This document shows positions 36,222 through 49,319 of a stretch of 64,000 nt of DNA, in pieces. Each line of letters opens with the position of its first letter. The first letter of the stretch is position 1. Below the pieces are notes generated by a model. The model was not told where the DNA came from and ran no database searches. It saw nothing but the letters and a program-made list of their open reading frames with translations. The position numbers and the translations under genes are program-made. This DNA is from Halodesulfovibrio spirochaetisodalis (GTDB taxonomy: Bacteria; Desulfobacterota; Desulfovibrionia; Desulfovibrionales; Desulfovibrionaceae): positions 23,368 through 87,367 of the forward strand of contig NZ_JXMS01000013.1 of assembly GCF_001672295.1 (NCBI RefSeq), in the 5' to 3' direction.

Positions 36222-37568
36222 TTGCTGAAAAACGGGCTGAGAAATTTTCTCGAACAGCAGTATCCGGAAAAGGAATTACGCAGCTGGTTCGACCCACTCA
36301 CGATAGACTATGGTGACCTTGAAAAAAGTGTGTCTGTAGCCTTTCCTCACGCCTTTTTCGGCACATGGTTTACTGCACATGGAAAAACTGCTCTGGAACA
36401 GGCCGTACGAGACTACATAAGCCCTGAAGTAGTTGTGTTGTATAGCACTCCACTCAGCGAACCTGCTCCTGTTTCTGCCTCAAATACACCTGCAACACCG
36501 TGTGTTTCCCCCGCTCAGGAAAAAACAGCTCCATCTGTCAGTAAGGTGGCAGTTGGCAGCCAATTCACGTTTGATACGTTTTTACACAACGCAAAGAACG
36601 TCTTTCCCGTTGCCAGTGCCAAAGAGGTAGCTAAAGCGGAAATTCCACCAAAGTATAACCCGCTGGTTATTGCTGGCCCTTCAGGAAGCGGAAAAACCCA
36701 TCTGTTACGGGCTATTGCACATCAAATATTGAAACAGCGCGACGAAAGTGCATTATTCTTAGGCAACATTGAAGATCTTGCTGCGTTATATCAGGACGGT
36801 AGCCCCGGTGCCCGCTTTGAAATGCGTAAGCAAATTGTCCAAAAGGATTTCTTTTTACTGGATGACCTACAACGACTGGAAGATTTTCCTATTCTGCAGG
36901 AAGAGCTGATAGCGCTTTTTGATGCATTCCATGACAACAACAAGCAGATGGTTTTCTGCTGCACAGGCGGGTTGACGACTCATGACTTCCTGTTGCCGAA
37001 CTTACGCTCCCGACTGGAGTGGGGATTAATGGCGCAGCTAAAGCCGCAGGACATGGATATCAGAATTAAGTATGCGACAAACCAGCTCAAAGAAAACCAG
37101 ATAAAACTGACAAATGATCAGATTATTCTTTTATGCCAGCGCTTTGAAGATTTCAGACTTTTGCAAGGTGTCCTGCTTAAGTTGGCAGCATTTAAAGAGC
37201 TGATGCAGACAGAAGTGTCAGAATATGAATTTAACCAGATCATAGAACACACAGATAAAACCAAATCGACTCCGCTTACGTCCGACATAATCATTAATGT
37301 TGTAGCTGAACATTACATGCTGCAGCCAAAAGATTTGTTGAGCGAAAAACGACACCAGAAGATTGTATTGGCAAGACAGATAGCCATGTATCTGACCCGT
37401 ACCCTGCTTGGCTCGTCGTACCCTGCTCTAGGAAGAATATTTGGCGGAAAAGACCATTCCACTGTGATCTATGCAGTTAATAAGATTAAGAATTTTATAG
37501 TTAAGAACAAAGATACGAAACTTTTAATAAACGAGCTGAAGGAAAAGTGCTTAACAGCCACGAAGTAA
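36222..37568 (+). CDS. dnaA: chromosomal replication initiator DnaA
   Basis: 448 aa. Domain I at about 1-75; a Pro/Ala/Ser linker at about 78-110; AAA+ domain with Walker A GPSGSGKT (152-159) and Walker B LLDDLQ (212-217); C-terminal DNA-binding domain IV with GGKDHSTVIYAVNKI (408-422), where most DnaA have GGRDHTT. The start is a TTG, because an in-frame TAG lies just upstream and no ATG or GTG fits; GGAAG is about 14 bases away. It initiates replication at oriC. Low translation efficiency from TTG may limit DnaA. Confidence 0.92.
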   Translation: MLKNGLRNFLEQQYPEKELRSWFDPLTIDYGDLEKSVSVAFPHAFFGTWFTAHGKTALEQAVRDYISPEVVVLYSTPLSEPAPVSASNTPATPCVSPAQEKTAPSVSKVAVGSQFTFDTFLHNAKNVFPVASAKEVAKAEIPPKYNPLVIAGPSGSGKTHLLRAIAHQILKQRDESALFLGNIEDLAALYQDGSPGARFEMRKQIVQKDFFLLDDLQRLEDFPILQEELIALFDAFHDNNKQMVFCCTGGLTTHDFLLPNLRSRLEWGLMAQLKPQDMDIRIKYATNQLKENQIKLTNDQIILLCQRFEDFRLLQGVLLKLAAFKELMQTEVSEYEFNQIIEHTDKTKSTPLTSDIIINVVAEHYMLQPKDLLSEKRHQKIVLARQIAMYLTRTLLGSSYPALGRIFGGKDHSTVIYAVNKIKNFIVKNKDTKLLINELKEKCLTATK

Positions 37569-37704
37569 ATAATACGCCTTCAGTTATGCGCACCCGGTTA
37601 CTAACGGGTAATTTTTAGTGACACAATATAGTTATGCAAATTCAATCAGTTAACTCACTTATCAACATAGTAACAGCCCCTACAACAACTACTAAGGAGA
37701 TCAT

Positions 37705-41255
<3,551 letters not shown>

Positions 41256-41264
41256 GAGAGGTAC

Positions 41265-43703
41265 GTGTCACTAGAACCGCAAATTACTATCGAAGAGGAG
41301 CTTAAGAAGGCATATCTTGAGTACTCCCTCAGTGTTATTGTCGGCCGTGCTATTCCGGATGCCCGTGACGGCCTTAAGCCGGTACATAGACGTATTATGT
41401 ATGCCCAGCATGAATTGGGTAACTCATTCAGCCGTGGACATAAAAAATCCGCCCGTATTGTCGGTGACGTAATCGGTAAGTACCACCCGCATGGTGACTC
41501 TGCTGTGTACGATGCATTGGTACGTATGGCGCAGCCATTTGCTATGCGTGATCCGCTTGTTGATGGTCAGGGTAACTTCGGTTCCATTGACGGCGACGCA
41601 GCAGCGGCTATGCGTTACACCGAATCCCGTATGTCCCGCCTTGCTGGTGAGTTTCTGAACGATATTGAGAAGGAAACTGTCGAGTTCCGTCCGAACTACG
41701 ATAACACTCTTCTCGAACCTTCTGTTCTGCCGACAAAAGTTCCTAACTTACTGCTTAACGGTACTTCCGGTATTGCGGTTGGTATGGCTACCAACATTCC
41801 GCCGCATAACCTTGGTGAACTTATCGGTGCCCTGCTGGTTCTGCTTGAAAACCGCGATGCTGCTGTTTCCGAGCTTATGGAGCACGTAAAAGGGCCGGAC
41901 TTCCCTACTGGTGGCTTCTGCTACGCAGGTAAAGGGCTTGTTGATGCGTACAATACCGGTCGCGGTACTGTAAAAGTACGTGGTAAACTTGAGGTAGAAG
42001 AGCGTAAAAAAGGCCTTCAGTCGATAGTTGTCAGAGAGATTCCTTATGCGCTTAACAAATCTTCTCTGGTTGAAAAGATTGCTTCACTTGTCAACGATCG
42101 CAAGATTGAGGGAATTACCGACCTTCGTGACGAATCTGATCGAAAAGGTATTCGCATAGTTATCGATTTGAAGCGCGGAACTATTCCTGAGATTGTTATC
42201 AACTCCCTGTACAAGTTTACACCGTTGGAAACTTCCTTCGGCATCAACATGCTGGCAGTTGTTAATAACAAGCCGCAGCTTTTGAACTTACGTACTGCGT
42301 TACTTCACTTCCTTGATCACCGTCGCGAAGTTATTATCCGTCGTACCCGTTACGATCTGCGTAAAGCGGAAGCACGTGCGCACATCCTCGAAGGTCTGCG
42401 GATTGCGCTGGATAACATTGACGAAGTGGTTAAGATTATCCGTGCTTCCAAGACTGCACAGGATGCAAAAGCGTCTCTGAAAGATCGTTTCGAGCTTTCA
42501 GATGTTCAGGCACAGGCCATTCTTGATATGCGCCTCCAGCGTCTGACCAACCTTGAGCACGAAAAGCTTCTTGAAGAATACAATGAGCTTATCAAGCTTA
42601 TCGCATACCTCACCTCTATTCTCGAAGATCGTAATGTACTTCGTGGTGTAATTCGTGAAGAGCTTGAGTATATCAATGAAAAATATGCTACTCCGCGTCG
42701 CACCGCTATTGAGATCGACGAACTTGACGGTATCGAAATTGAAGATCTCATTCCGGATGATGATGTAGTTATTACCCTTTCCCGCAGAGGATACATTAAG
42801 CGCACTACCCTTGAGGTATACCGTGCGCAGCGTCGTGGCGGCAAAGGCGTAGCTGGTCTGCATACCAGTGATGGAGATTTTGTTCAGGACTTCCTGACAA
42901 CGTCCAACCATCAGCACCTGCTTCTCTTCAGTAACAAGGGACGTATGTTCCAGATGAAAGTTCATCAGGTTGCAGAAGGTTCCCGTACTGCGAAAGGTGT
43001 GCATATTGCTAACCTGTTGCCGCTTGAAAATAACGAGTGGATTACAACAGTATTGTGTGTGCGTAACTTTGAAGAAGACCGTTACTTCCTCTTTGCTACC
43101 AAGAACGGCATGGTGAAGCGTTCCAGCGCAGAGCTCTACAAAAAGAGCCGTCGTACCGGCATCATTGCTGTAGGACTTAAAGAGAGTGACGAGCTGATCA
43201 TGGTTCGTGAAGTGGATGATAATTGCCAGATTGTTCTTACTACAGCATCCGGTATCGCAATCCGCTTCTCATGCTCTGATGTGCGTTCAATGGGACGTTC
43301 CGCAACCGGCGTAAAAGGTATTGCTCTGAAGGGCGAAGATAAGGTTGTTGCTTGCGTTACCTTGCGTCAGGATACTGATTGCGAAATCATGACTGTGGCA
43401 GAAAATGGCTACGGTAAGCGCACCAAGATTGATCTCTACCGTACGCAGTCCCGTGGCGGTAAAGGTATTATCAACTTCAAGGTAACACCGAAAACCGGTA
43501 AAGTACTTGGCGCAATTCCGGTACTTATGGATGACGAACTTATTCTCCTTACTTCTGATAACAAAGTTATCCGCATGGAAGTGAAAGAGATTCGTTCTGT
43601 AGGTCGTGCAACACAGGGTGTTCGTCTTGTTAATATGGACAAGGGCGGACATGTTGTGGGCTTTGACCGTGTTGTTGAACAACAGCAGGACGATCAGGAA
43701 TAG
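41265..43703 (+). CDS. gyrA: DNA gyrase subunit A
   Basis: 812 aa from a GTG start with AGGAG upstream. The quinolone-resistance region reads [17 protein letters not shown], with Ser and Asp at the usual positions (a sensitive-type sequence). The active Tyr lies in [13 protein letters not shown]. Six C-terminal beta-pinwheel repeats follow, and the GyrA-box is recognisable as QRRGGKG. Nine bases separate it from gyrB. Confidence 0.97.
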   Translation: MSLEPQITIEEELKKAYLEYSLSVIVGRAIPDARDGLKPVHRRIMYAQHELGNSFSRGHKKSARIVGDVIGKYHPHGDSAVYDALVRMAQPFAMRDPLVDGQGNFGSIDGDAAAAMRYTESRMSRLAGEFLNDIEKETVEFRPNYDNTLLEPSVLPTKVPNLLLNGTSGIAVGMATNIPPHNLGELIGALLVLLENRDAAVSELMEHVKGPDFPTGGFCYAGKGLVDAYNTGRGTVKVRGKLEVEERKKGLQSIVVREIPYALNKSSLVEKIASLVNDRKIEGITDLRDESDRKGIRIVIDLKRGTIPEIVINSLYKFTPLETSFGINMLAVVNNKPQLLNLRTALLHFLDHRREVIIRRTRYDLRKAEARAHILEGLRIALDNIDEVVKIIRASKTAQDAKASLKDRFELSDVQAQAILDMRLQRLTNLEHEKLLEEYNELIKLIAYLTSILEDRNVLRGVIREELEYINEKYATPRRTAIEIDELDGIEIEDLIPDDDVVITLSRRGYIKRTTLEVYRAQRRGGKGVAGLHTSDGDFVQDFLTTSNHQHLLLFSNKGRMFQMKVHQVAEGSRTAKGVHIANLLPLENNEWITTVLCVRNFEEDRYFLFATKNGMVKRSSAELYKKSRRTGIIAVGLKESDELIMVREVDDNCQIVLTTASGIAIRFSCSDVRSMGRSATGVKGIALKGEDKVVACVTLRQDTDCEIMTVAENGYGKRTKIDLYRTQSRGGKGIINFKVTPKTGKVLGAIPVLMDDELILLTSDNKVIRMEVKEIRSVGRATQGVRLVNMDKGGHVVGFDRVVEQQQDDQE

Positions 43704-43706
43704 CGA

Positions 43707-44486
43707 ATGAACCGACGTGTTCTATTGTTTTTAGCGATGGCAACCATCCTCGTCTCCGGCTGCATGCAGCCGGAGGTCGAGGATGATCTTTCCAGAGCGC
43801 GCAAGGCATATATTAAAAAAGAATATTCCGAAGCAGAGCGGGTCTACCAGCGTTACCTGCGTGACAATGAATTCGCAGCGGAACGATGGGATGTATGGAA
43901 CCGGCTTGTTGATATTACAATAAGTATTCGCGGAAATAAAAAACGGGCAGTGGAATTGCTTGATGCTATGCTGCTGGAATTTTCTGTGGAACCTGAACGA
44001 TACAGACAAATTCTCATCAGCAAGGGCAGAATTTTTACTGAAGGAAGTATGTGGGCAGACGCAATTTCAGTCTGGTCACAGCTTTTGAGTGCTCCCGGCG
44101 TTACCATTGATGAAGAAGCAACTGCATATGCTAATCTAGGCAAAGCGTATCTTATGCGCGGAGAATACGGCCTTGCCGTTGATGCCTTTAAAGATTGCCG
44201 TCAGCTGGCTTACAACAACATGGAGCATAAACAGCGTTGTATCTATGATCTTGCGCAGGCATATGCGTATCTTGGGGCGTATTCTGACGCTGAGAAAAAC
44301 TTACATTCATTGCTTGAATATAAGGCTGTGGATGTAGCGCTTGCGTCCCGTGCGAAATTATTGTTAGCAGACATTTACGAACAGCAGGAAAGGCCGCTTA
44401 TGGCTATAACCATGTTGAAAGAAATTAAGGACACGTATCCTAACCCGAAGGTTATTGAGTTCCGCTTGAAAAACTTACAGAAGTAA
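43707..44486 (+). CDS. TPR lipoprotein
   Basis: 259 aa. The signal peptide has lipobox LVSG-C at about residues 16-20, so the mature protein is lipid-anchored. About five TPR-like helix pairs follow (ARKAYIKKEYSEAERVYQRYL near the start). It resembles outer-membrane assembly (BamD/YfgL-neighbour) or secretion scaffold lipoproteins but is not assignable. It starts three bases after the gyrA stop with its ribosome site inside gyrA, so it is part of that operon. Confidence 0.75.
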   Translation: MNRRVLLFLAMATILVSGCMQPEVEDDLSRARKAYIKKEYSEAERVYQRYLRDNEFAAERWDVWNRLVDITISIRGNKKRAVELLDAMLLEFSVEPERYRQILISKGRIFTEGSMWADAISVWSQLLSAPGVTIDEEATAYANLGKAYLMRGEYGLAVDAFKDCRQLAYNNMEHKQRCIYDLAQAYAYLGAYSDAEKNLHSLLEYKAVDVALASRAKLLLADIYEQQERPLMAITMLKEIKDTYPNPKVIEFRLKNLQK

Positions 44487-44506
44487 CTCGAACTGGTATT
44501 TTTGCC

Positions 44507-44570
44507 TTTGGCGGGCAGAGGGGGAACCTCGTTTTATATGAAACGGGGTTCCCCCTCTGCACTCCCTCGT
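44507..44570. repeat. GC-rich inverted repeat, REP-like; possible terminator
   Basis: GCAGAGGGGGAACC (from 44515) pairs with GGTTCCCCCTCTGC (to 44560) around an AT-rich loop. The left shoulder GGCGGGCAG and right shoulder CTGCACTCCC resemble the arms of the element at 48420-48757, which suggests one repeat family. Confidence 0.55.
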
Positions 44571-44719
44571 CTGAAAATCAGGGTACAAAAAATCCCTTTT
44601 CAGCATAGAGAATCGTGCTTATTTATCACTAGCGCATTGCGGAATGAAAAATTGTCTTTTTGACAGACAAGGCATACAACCGTTCCGGTTCTGAGAGTTA
44701 CCGGAAGGAGATTTTATAT

Positions 44720-45220
44720 ATGATTTGTGAAGTATTACATTACCCTGACGAGCGTCTTGCTGAAAAGAGCAAGCCTGTTGAAGAGATTACCGAAGAGATT
44801 AAAGAACTTGCTGCCGGCATGGTTGAAACCATGTACAAAGAAGACGGAATCGGGCTTGCTGCACCTCAGGTTGGCGCTCTGTACCGTCTTGTTGTAATTG
44901 ATGTGTCCGGCCCTGAGGTACGCAATGATCTTATGACACTGGTAAATCCTGTTATTGTGACAGCTGAAGGCTCTTGTGATTCAGAGGAAGGGTGTCTTTC
45001 TGTTCCGGGATACCGCGCAAAGGTTAAACGCTCTGAAACGGTGACGGTTAAAGCTCAGGATCTTGAAGGTAACGATATTACCATTGAAGCAGATGGCATG
45101 CTTGCTATCTGTCTGCAGCACGAAATAGATCACCTTGATGGCGTGCTTTTCATCGATAAAATCAGCCGTCTTAAACGTTCAATGTACGATAAGAAGGTGA
45201 AAAAATGGATGAAGCGGTAG
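44720..45220 (+). CDS. def: peptide deformylase
   Basis: 166 aa with the start at 44720, nine bases after GGAAGGAG; the frame before it (from 44660) has no signal. All three motifs are present: GIGLAAPQVG, EEGCLSVPG and QHEIDHLDG, giving the Cys and two His metal ligands. It removes formyl from nascent proteins. It overlaps fmt by 16 bp. Confidence 0.97.
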   Translation: MICEVLHYPDERLAEKSKPVEEITEEIKELAAGMVETMYKEDGIGLAAPQVGALYRLVVIDVSGPEVRNDLMTLVNPVIVTAEGSCDSEEGCLSVPGYRAKVKRSETVTVKAQDLEGNDITIEADGMLAICLQHEIDHLDGVLFIDKISRLKRSMYDKKVKKWMKR

Positions 45221-46194
45221 GAAAACTTCGCGTCGTATACATGGGCACCCCTGATTTTGCGGCAACCATTCTTGACCGTGTATCTCAGTGGAAAGGAGCA
45301 GAGGTTGTTGGGGTATATACACAGCCTGACCGCCCATGCGGACGAGGGCAGGTATGTAAGCCATCAGCTGTAAAAGGGCTCGCTCTTGAAAAAGGCTACG
45401 ATATTTATCAGCCTCTTAATTTTAAAGAAGATGCAGATGTAGAGCAGCTTGCCGCGCTTAAGCCGGATGTTCTTCTTGTTGCTGCTTACGGGCTTATTCT
45501 TCCGCAGCGTGTTCTTGATATTGCAACATACGGCGCTATCAATGTGCATGCATCATTATTGCCTAAATATCGTGGCGCTGCACCTATCCAGCGTGCTATT
45601 ATGAATGGTGATCCGGTAACAGGTATTACCATTATGCAGATGGAGAAAGGTCTGGATTCCGGCCCTATTCTTCTTCAGCGTGCACTCGCCATCGGTATTG
45701 ATGATACTGCCGGTACATTGCATGATGAACTGGCTGTGCTTGGCGGTGATTTGCTGGTTGAAGCGTTACAAAAGCTTGTTGTGGGTGATCTGCATCCGAA
45801 AGTGCAGGATCATGATCGTTCTACGCATGCTGCAAAGCTTACTAAAGCAGAAGGCCTGCTGGACTGGAACAAAACAGCATTAGAACTCCATGCCCATTTA
45901 CGTGGTATTTCCCCGTGGCCGGGCGGATATTTTATTCTTGAACGTGCAGGTAAGAAATCTGTGCGGGTTGCTATTGAACCGGGCAGCATCGGGCCAGAAC
46001 TTGAGGAAGGCTTTGCACCGGGTACTGTACTCGGGCTTCAGGACGACGCCATTGCCATAGCAACAGCAGACAGAGCATATCTTGTTCGTAACCTGCGCCC
46101 TGCTAATAAGAAAGTTATGGATGCAAAGGCATTTGCCTGCGGATATCTTGCGCAATGCGATGACGCAACATGTTCCGGTGAAGGGCTTTGCTAG
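45205..46194 (+). CDS. fmt: methionyl-tRNA formyltransferase
   Basis: 329 aa. VVYMGTPDFAATIL at the N-terminus, NVHASLLPKYRGAAPIQRAI with the catalytic Asn/His, GITIMQMEKGLDSGP, and a C-terminal beta-barrel (LLDWNKTALELHAHLRGISPWPG). It formylates initiator Met-tRNA. It starts inside def, so the two opposing activities are translated together. Confidence 0.97.
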   Translation: MDEAVGKLRVVYMGTPDFAATILDRVSQWKGAEVVGVYTQPDRPCGRGQVCKPSAVKGLALEKGYDIYQPLNFKEDADVEQLAALKPDVLLVAAYGLILPQRVLDIATYGAINVHASLLPKYRGAAPIQRAIMNGDPVTGITIMQMEKGLDSGPILLQRALAIGIDDTAGTLHDELAVLGGDLLVEALQKLVVGDLHPKVQDHDRSTHAAKLTKAEGLLDWNKTALELHAHLRGISPWPGGYFILERAGKKSVRVAIEPGSIGPELEEGFAPGTVLGLQDDAIAIATADRAYLVRNLRPANKKVMDAKAFACGYLAQCDDATCSGEGLC

Positions 46195-46208
46195 CACAAA
46201 GAAAAAAC

Positions 46209-47054
46209 ATGTGGCTTCATAAAAAAGATCAAAACAATCCTGAACGGTATTACGGAGCCCGTAAAAGGCTGTTTATCGGCCTTATTACGGGCACTTCTAT
46301 TTTGCTGTGCACATTGTTGCTGGCAGGATGGATTATTCCGTTCATTGGGTTTTCTAATATTCACCCTTCGTTGCCGTATATTTTCGGCCTCATTTTCGGC
46401 GGTGCTATTTTTTGCATCTGCTGGGCATCTCTCGGTCTTGTTCTCCAGATTCTTAAAGGGAGAGCAGTATTAGGCTCTGCTAAAATGCGCGGTCTTACCA
46501 TCCGCATTTTCTTGCCGTTGATGACCATGCTTGCCCGTTTGCTGGGTATTGATAAGCGTAGAGTGCGTCAGTCGTTTATTCGCGTGAATAACGAACTTGT
46601 GCGTTCTGAGAATGGCAAATTCGCCGCAAAAGATATTCTTATTCTCACCCCGCATTGTTTGCAGGCCAGTGATTGTTCGCTGCGTCTTTCCTACAACGTG
46701 GATAACTGTAAGCGTTGTGGTCGTTGTCCGGTTTCCATGCTGCTTAAGTTACGCGATCATTATGGTGTAAAGTTTGCCATTGCTACCGGTGGCACCATTG
46801 CTCGCCGTATTGTGGTGAAAGAACGACCGAAGTTTATCATCGCTGTTGCATGCGAACGTGATCTTACTTCCGGTATTCAGGATACTTATCCGCTTCCGGT
46901 CTACGGCGTTCTTAATGAGCGTCCATGCGGCCCGTGTCTTGATACAATTGTTCCAGAACTTTCAATGGAACGTTCACTCCGCATGTTTATCGATAATCCA
47001 GCGCCACCGCTCCAATTTGAAGCAGCGTTCGGCGAAATGGATACAAAGTGCTAA
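46209..47054 (+). CDS. DUF116 membrane protein
   Basis: 281 aa from ATG 46209; the TTG at 46188 would overlap fmt but has its ribosome site too close. Two membrane helices lie at about 20-45 and 55-82. The soluble part has a Cys-rich block (LTPHCLQASDC, then CKRCGRCPV) and VACERDLTSGI with a further PCGPC-like cluster, a possible metal or Fe-S site. DUF116 is uncharacterised. In this and related genomes it sits between fmt and rsmB, which suggests a link to translation or membrane quality control (inference). Confidence 0.75.
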   Translation: MWLHKKDQNNPERYYGARKRLFIGLITGTSILLCTLLLAGWIIPFIGFSNIHPSLPYIFGLIFGGAIFCICWASLGLVLQILKGRAVLGSAKMRGLTIRIFLPLMTMLARLLGIDKRRVRQSFIRVNNELVRSENGKFAAKDILILTPHCLQASDCSLRLSYNVDNCKRCGRCPVSMLLKLRDHYGVKFAIATGGTIARRIVVKERPKFIIAVACERDLTSGIQDTYPLPVYGVLNERPCGPCLDTIVPELSMERSLRMFIDNPAPPLQFEAAFGEMDTKC

Positions 47055-47089
47055 GGCACACAGATAGAAATTTTTAAGGAATACAGTAT

Positions 47090-48418
47090 ATGGCTAGAAG
47101 TAAAGATTCAGCATTACCGCCAGCTCGTTCGGTCGCGCTTGAAGTAATCTCACAGGTGTTAGATAAAGGCCGCGACGTTCAGGCAGCGCTGGATTACCAG
47201 CTTAATAATCAGAAGATTACACCGCAGGATTCTGCGTTATGTACTGAGCTGGTGTATGGCTATTTGCGTTTTAAAGGGCGTATTGAGGCCTTATTAGGGC
47301 TATTCCTGAAGGACAGTTCAAAACTCCCGAAAAAAGCCGCCAGTGTGATGGGGCTTGCAGCCTATGAAATGCTGTATCTTGACCGTATTCCTGTCTACGC
47401 TTCTGTCGACTGGTGCGTAGGATACGTTAAAAAACGTTTTTCCCTAGGTCTTGGTAAACTGACAAATGCAGTACTGCGTAACCTCGATCGCATGGGCGAA
47501 AAAGCCCACGATATGGAATCGATCCGCACAAAAGATATGTCGGATATTGCCCTGCTCGCAGCATGGCATTCCATGCCGGAATGGATTGTAAGTTCGTGGA
47601 TGGATGCATACGGTGAAGAGCGGACGCAAATACTTCTAGCTAACGCACAAAAACATGCTCCGCTTGGTATTCGTGTTAACCGGACATTTGAAGCTGCTAT
47701 GGATCTTGTGAACGAGCTTACCAACGACGGTAAAAGCATTGAGACAATCGGGTACGGTATCCTGTATCCAGCAGGCTCACAACCTGCAGAGCTTAAGACT
47801 ATGATTAACGACGGGCTTATTTCCCGTCAGTCTATGGCTTCTCAGGAAGTCTTGCGCGAAGCTCTGCCAGAAACATGGGAAGCTCCTGTCTGGGATTGTT
47901 GCTGCGGACGCGGCGGCAAAACCTATGCTCTGTTGGAACAGGATGTTGATGTTGTCTTTGCTTCCGATACTTCCCGTAAACGCCTGCTTGGTATGCGCGA
48001 AGAGGCAGAGCGACTTGCAATGTATCCGCCGGATTCTCTGCAAATGTCAGCTGCAATGCCGCCTAAAAAAGGCTCTCCGCTGCTGGAGGATCCACCAGCA
48101 ACGATTCTTGCTGATGTTCCATGCTCTGGTTTCGGAACCCTCTCCAGACGCCCAGATGTTCGTTACCATCGAACAACTGAAGGGATTTCTGACCTTATAG
48201 AAGTTCAGAAAGAAATTATGGAAAACACCTACTCCCTTCTCAGAAAAGGCGGCCTGCTTGTGTACATGACCTGCACAATCAATCCGGATGAGAACGAAAA
48301 ACAAGTACAGGCGTTTCTTGAGAGACATCCAGAAGTGAAGCTTGAAAAAGAGTGGCAAACTCCTGATGACAGCACCTACGGCGAATATTTCTATGTCGCG
48401 CTGTTGAGAAAGCCATAG
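47090..48418 (+). CDS. rsmB: 16S rRNA m5C967 methyltransferase (RsmB/Sun)
   Basis: 442 aa. An N-terminal NusB-like domain (residues about 8-140) is followed by a Rossmann methyltransferase domain. Motif I (WDCCCGRGGKTYALLE), the DVPCSGFGTLSRRPDVRY Cys and the catalytic MTCTINPDENE Cys are all present. It methylates cytosine-967 of 16S rRNA with SAM. It is the last gene of the def-fmt-DUF116-rsmB unit; the repeat element begins right after its stop. Confidence 0.92.
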   Translation: MARSKDSALPPARSVALEVISQVLDKGRDVQAALDYQLNNQKITPQDSALCTELVYGYLRFKGRIEALLGLFLKDSSKLPKKAASVMGLAAYEMLYLDRIPVYASVDWCVGYVKKRFSLGLGKLTNAVLRNLDRMGEKAHDMESIRTKDMSDIALLAAWHSMPEWIVSSWMDAYGEERTQILLANAQKHAPLGIRVNRTFEAAMDLVNELTNDGKSIETIGYGILYPAGSQPAELKTMINDGLISRQSMASQEVLREALPETWEAPVWDCCCGRGGKTYALLEQDVDVVFASDTSRKRLLGMREEAERLAMYPPDSLQMSAAMPPKKGSPLLEDPPATILADVPCSGFGTLSRRPDVRYHRTTEGISDLIEVQKEIMENTYSLLRKGGLLVYMTCTINPDENEKQVQAFLERHPEVKLEKEWQTPDDSTYGEYFYVALLRKP

Positions 48419-48496
48419 AGCCTCCGGCGGGCAGGCGGGTTTCACCCCCTGCACCCCCACAAGGGGATACCATCCCCTTGACCCCTATTAATAATA

Positions 48497-48532
48497 CAAA
48501 AAAAGGTGGAGTTTTTGACTCCACCTTTTTTT
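48497..48532. terminator. terminator inside the nested repeat (left)
   Basis: AAAAAAAGGTGGAGT and ACTCCACCTTTTTTT form a stem with strong T-runs on both strands. It likely ends rsmB transcription. Confidence 0.9.
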
Positions 48533-48542
48533 ACGCCTTTTA

Positions 48543-48605
48543 GGGAGAAGGGAGAAGGGAGAAGGGAGAAGGGAGAAGGGAGAAGGGAGAAGGGAGAAGG
48601 GAGAA
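48543..48605. repeat. heptanucleotide tandem repeat (GGGAGAA)x9
   Basis: Nine perfect head-to-tail copies of a 7-bp unit, 63 bp, non-coding. Such perfect repeats change copy number by slippage. Confidence 0.97.
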
Positions 48606-48636
48606 GAAACCTATATTCTGGTGATGAAGATAATAA

Positions 48637-48667
48637 AAAAGGATGGAGTGATATACTCCATCCTTTT
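48637..48667. terminator. terminator inside the nested repeat (right)
   Basis: AAAAGGATGGAGT and ACTCCATCCTTTT form a stem usable on both strands. It resembles the left hairpin (GGTGGAGT versus GGATGGAGT) and likely ends the minus-strand oxidoreductase operon. Confidence 0.85.
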
Positions 48668-48769
48668 ACATTCTAATAACTCCCCCCTAAACGGGGTCAA
48701 GGGGACGCGTCCCCTTGTGGGGGTGCAGGGGGTGAAACCCGCCTGCCCGCCGGAGGCACATCTAGTACT

Positions 48770-49318
48770 CTACTTCATCTGTGCTGCTACATGGTCAGCG
48801 CCAGCCTGAAGTGCTTCAGCGTTCTTAGGGATAAGGTGGCTGTAGCGGGAGCTGATAACAGAAGAAAGTGATTTTTTAACCTGTTCGAGTGGTACACAGC
48901 CAGTTGCCTGAACGTAAGCACCGAGAGCAACCATGTTTGCCATACGTGTGTTGCCGAGTCCGTCGGCAATTTCGTTAGCAGGAACAGTGTAGGTTGTTAC
49001 GCGGTCTTCAGCTTTTTCAGGGTCAACGAGGGAGGAGTTCAGAATTTGAACACCGCCGTCGACGAGCTTTGGCTGGAATTTATCGAGGGAAGGCTGGTTC
49101 ATGATGATCAGAGATTTTGGACTCTGGATGATCGGGGAACCGATGTCTTCAGAGGAAATTACAACGGTGCAGTTTGCAGTACCGCCGCGCATTTCCGGAC
49201 CGTATACAGGGATGTAGGTAACTTCAGAGCCAGCTTCCATGCCTGCGTATGCAAGCAGGTTACCGATGAGCATAACGCCCTGACCACCGAAACCGGCGAT
49301 AATAACGTCCTGATACAT
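48770..49318 (-). CDS. 2-oxoacid:ferredoxin oxidoreductase, gamma subunit
   Basis: 182 aa. The start [23 protein letters not shown] and the [13 protein letters not shown] block are the Pfam POR gamma signatures. It is the last gene of a ferredoxin-alpha-beta-gamma operon. The stop codon of the beta gene lies within the ribosome site GGAGG of this gene. Confidence 0.93.
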   Translation of the reverse strand: MYQDVIIAGFGGQGVMLIGNLLAYAGMEAGSEVTYIPVYGPEMRGGTANCTVVISSEDIGSPIIQSPKSLIIMNQPSLDKFQPKLVDGGVQILNSSLVDPEKAEDRVTTYTVPANEIADGLGNTRMANMVALGAYVQATGCVPLEQVKKSLSSVISSRYSHLIPKNAEALQAGADHVAAQMK

Positions 49319-49319
49319 G

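Larger units (their letters stand above)
48420..48757. repeat. nested inverted-repeat element
   Basis: Left arm 48420-48485 (starting GCCTCCGGCGGGCAGGCGGG) is complementary to right arm 48693-48757 with only a few differences, about 65 bp each. Inside are two terminator-like hairpins (48497-48532 and 48637-48667) and, at the centre, nine perfect copies of GGGAGAA. It fills the gap between convergent rsmB and the oxidoreductase gamma gene. No open frame is inside; it is MITE- or REP-like, not an insertion sequence with transposase. Confidence 0.8.

Noticed and set aside
48420..48757. Nested repeat as a CRISPR array or insertion sequence
   Set aside because: The 7-bp units have no spacers, and there is no transposase frame.
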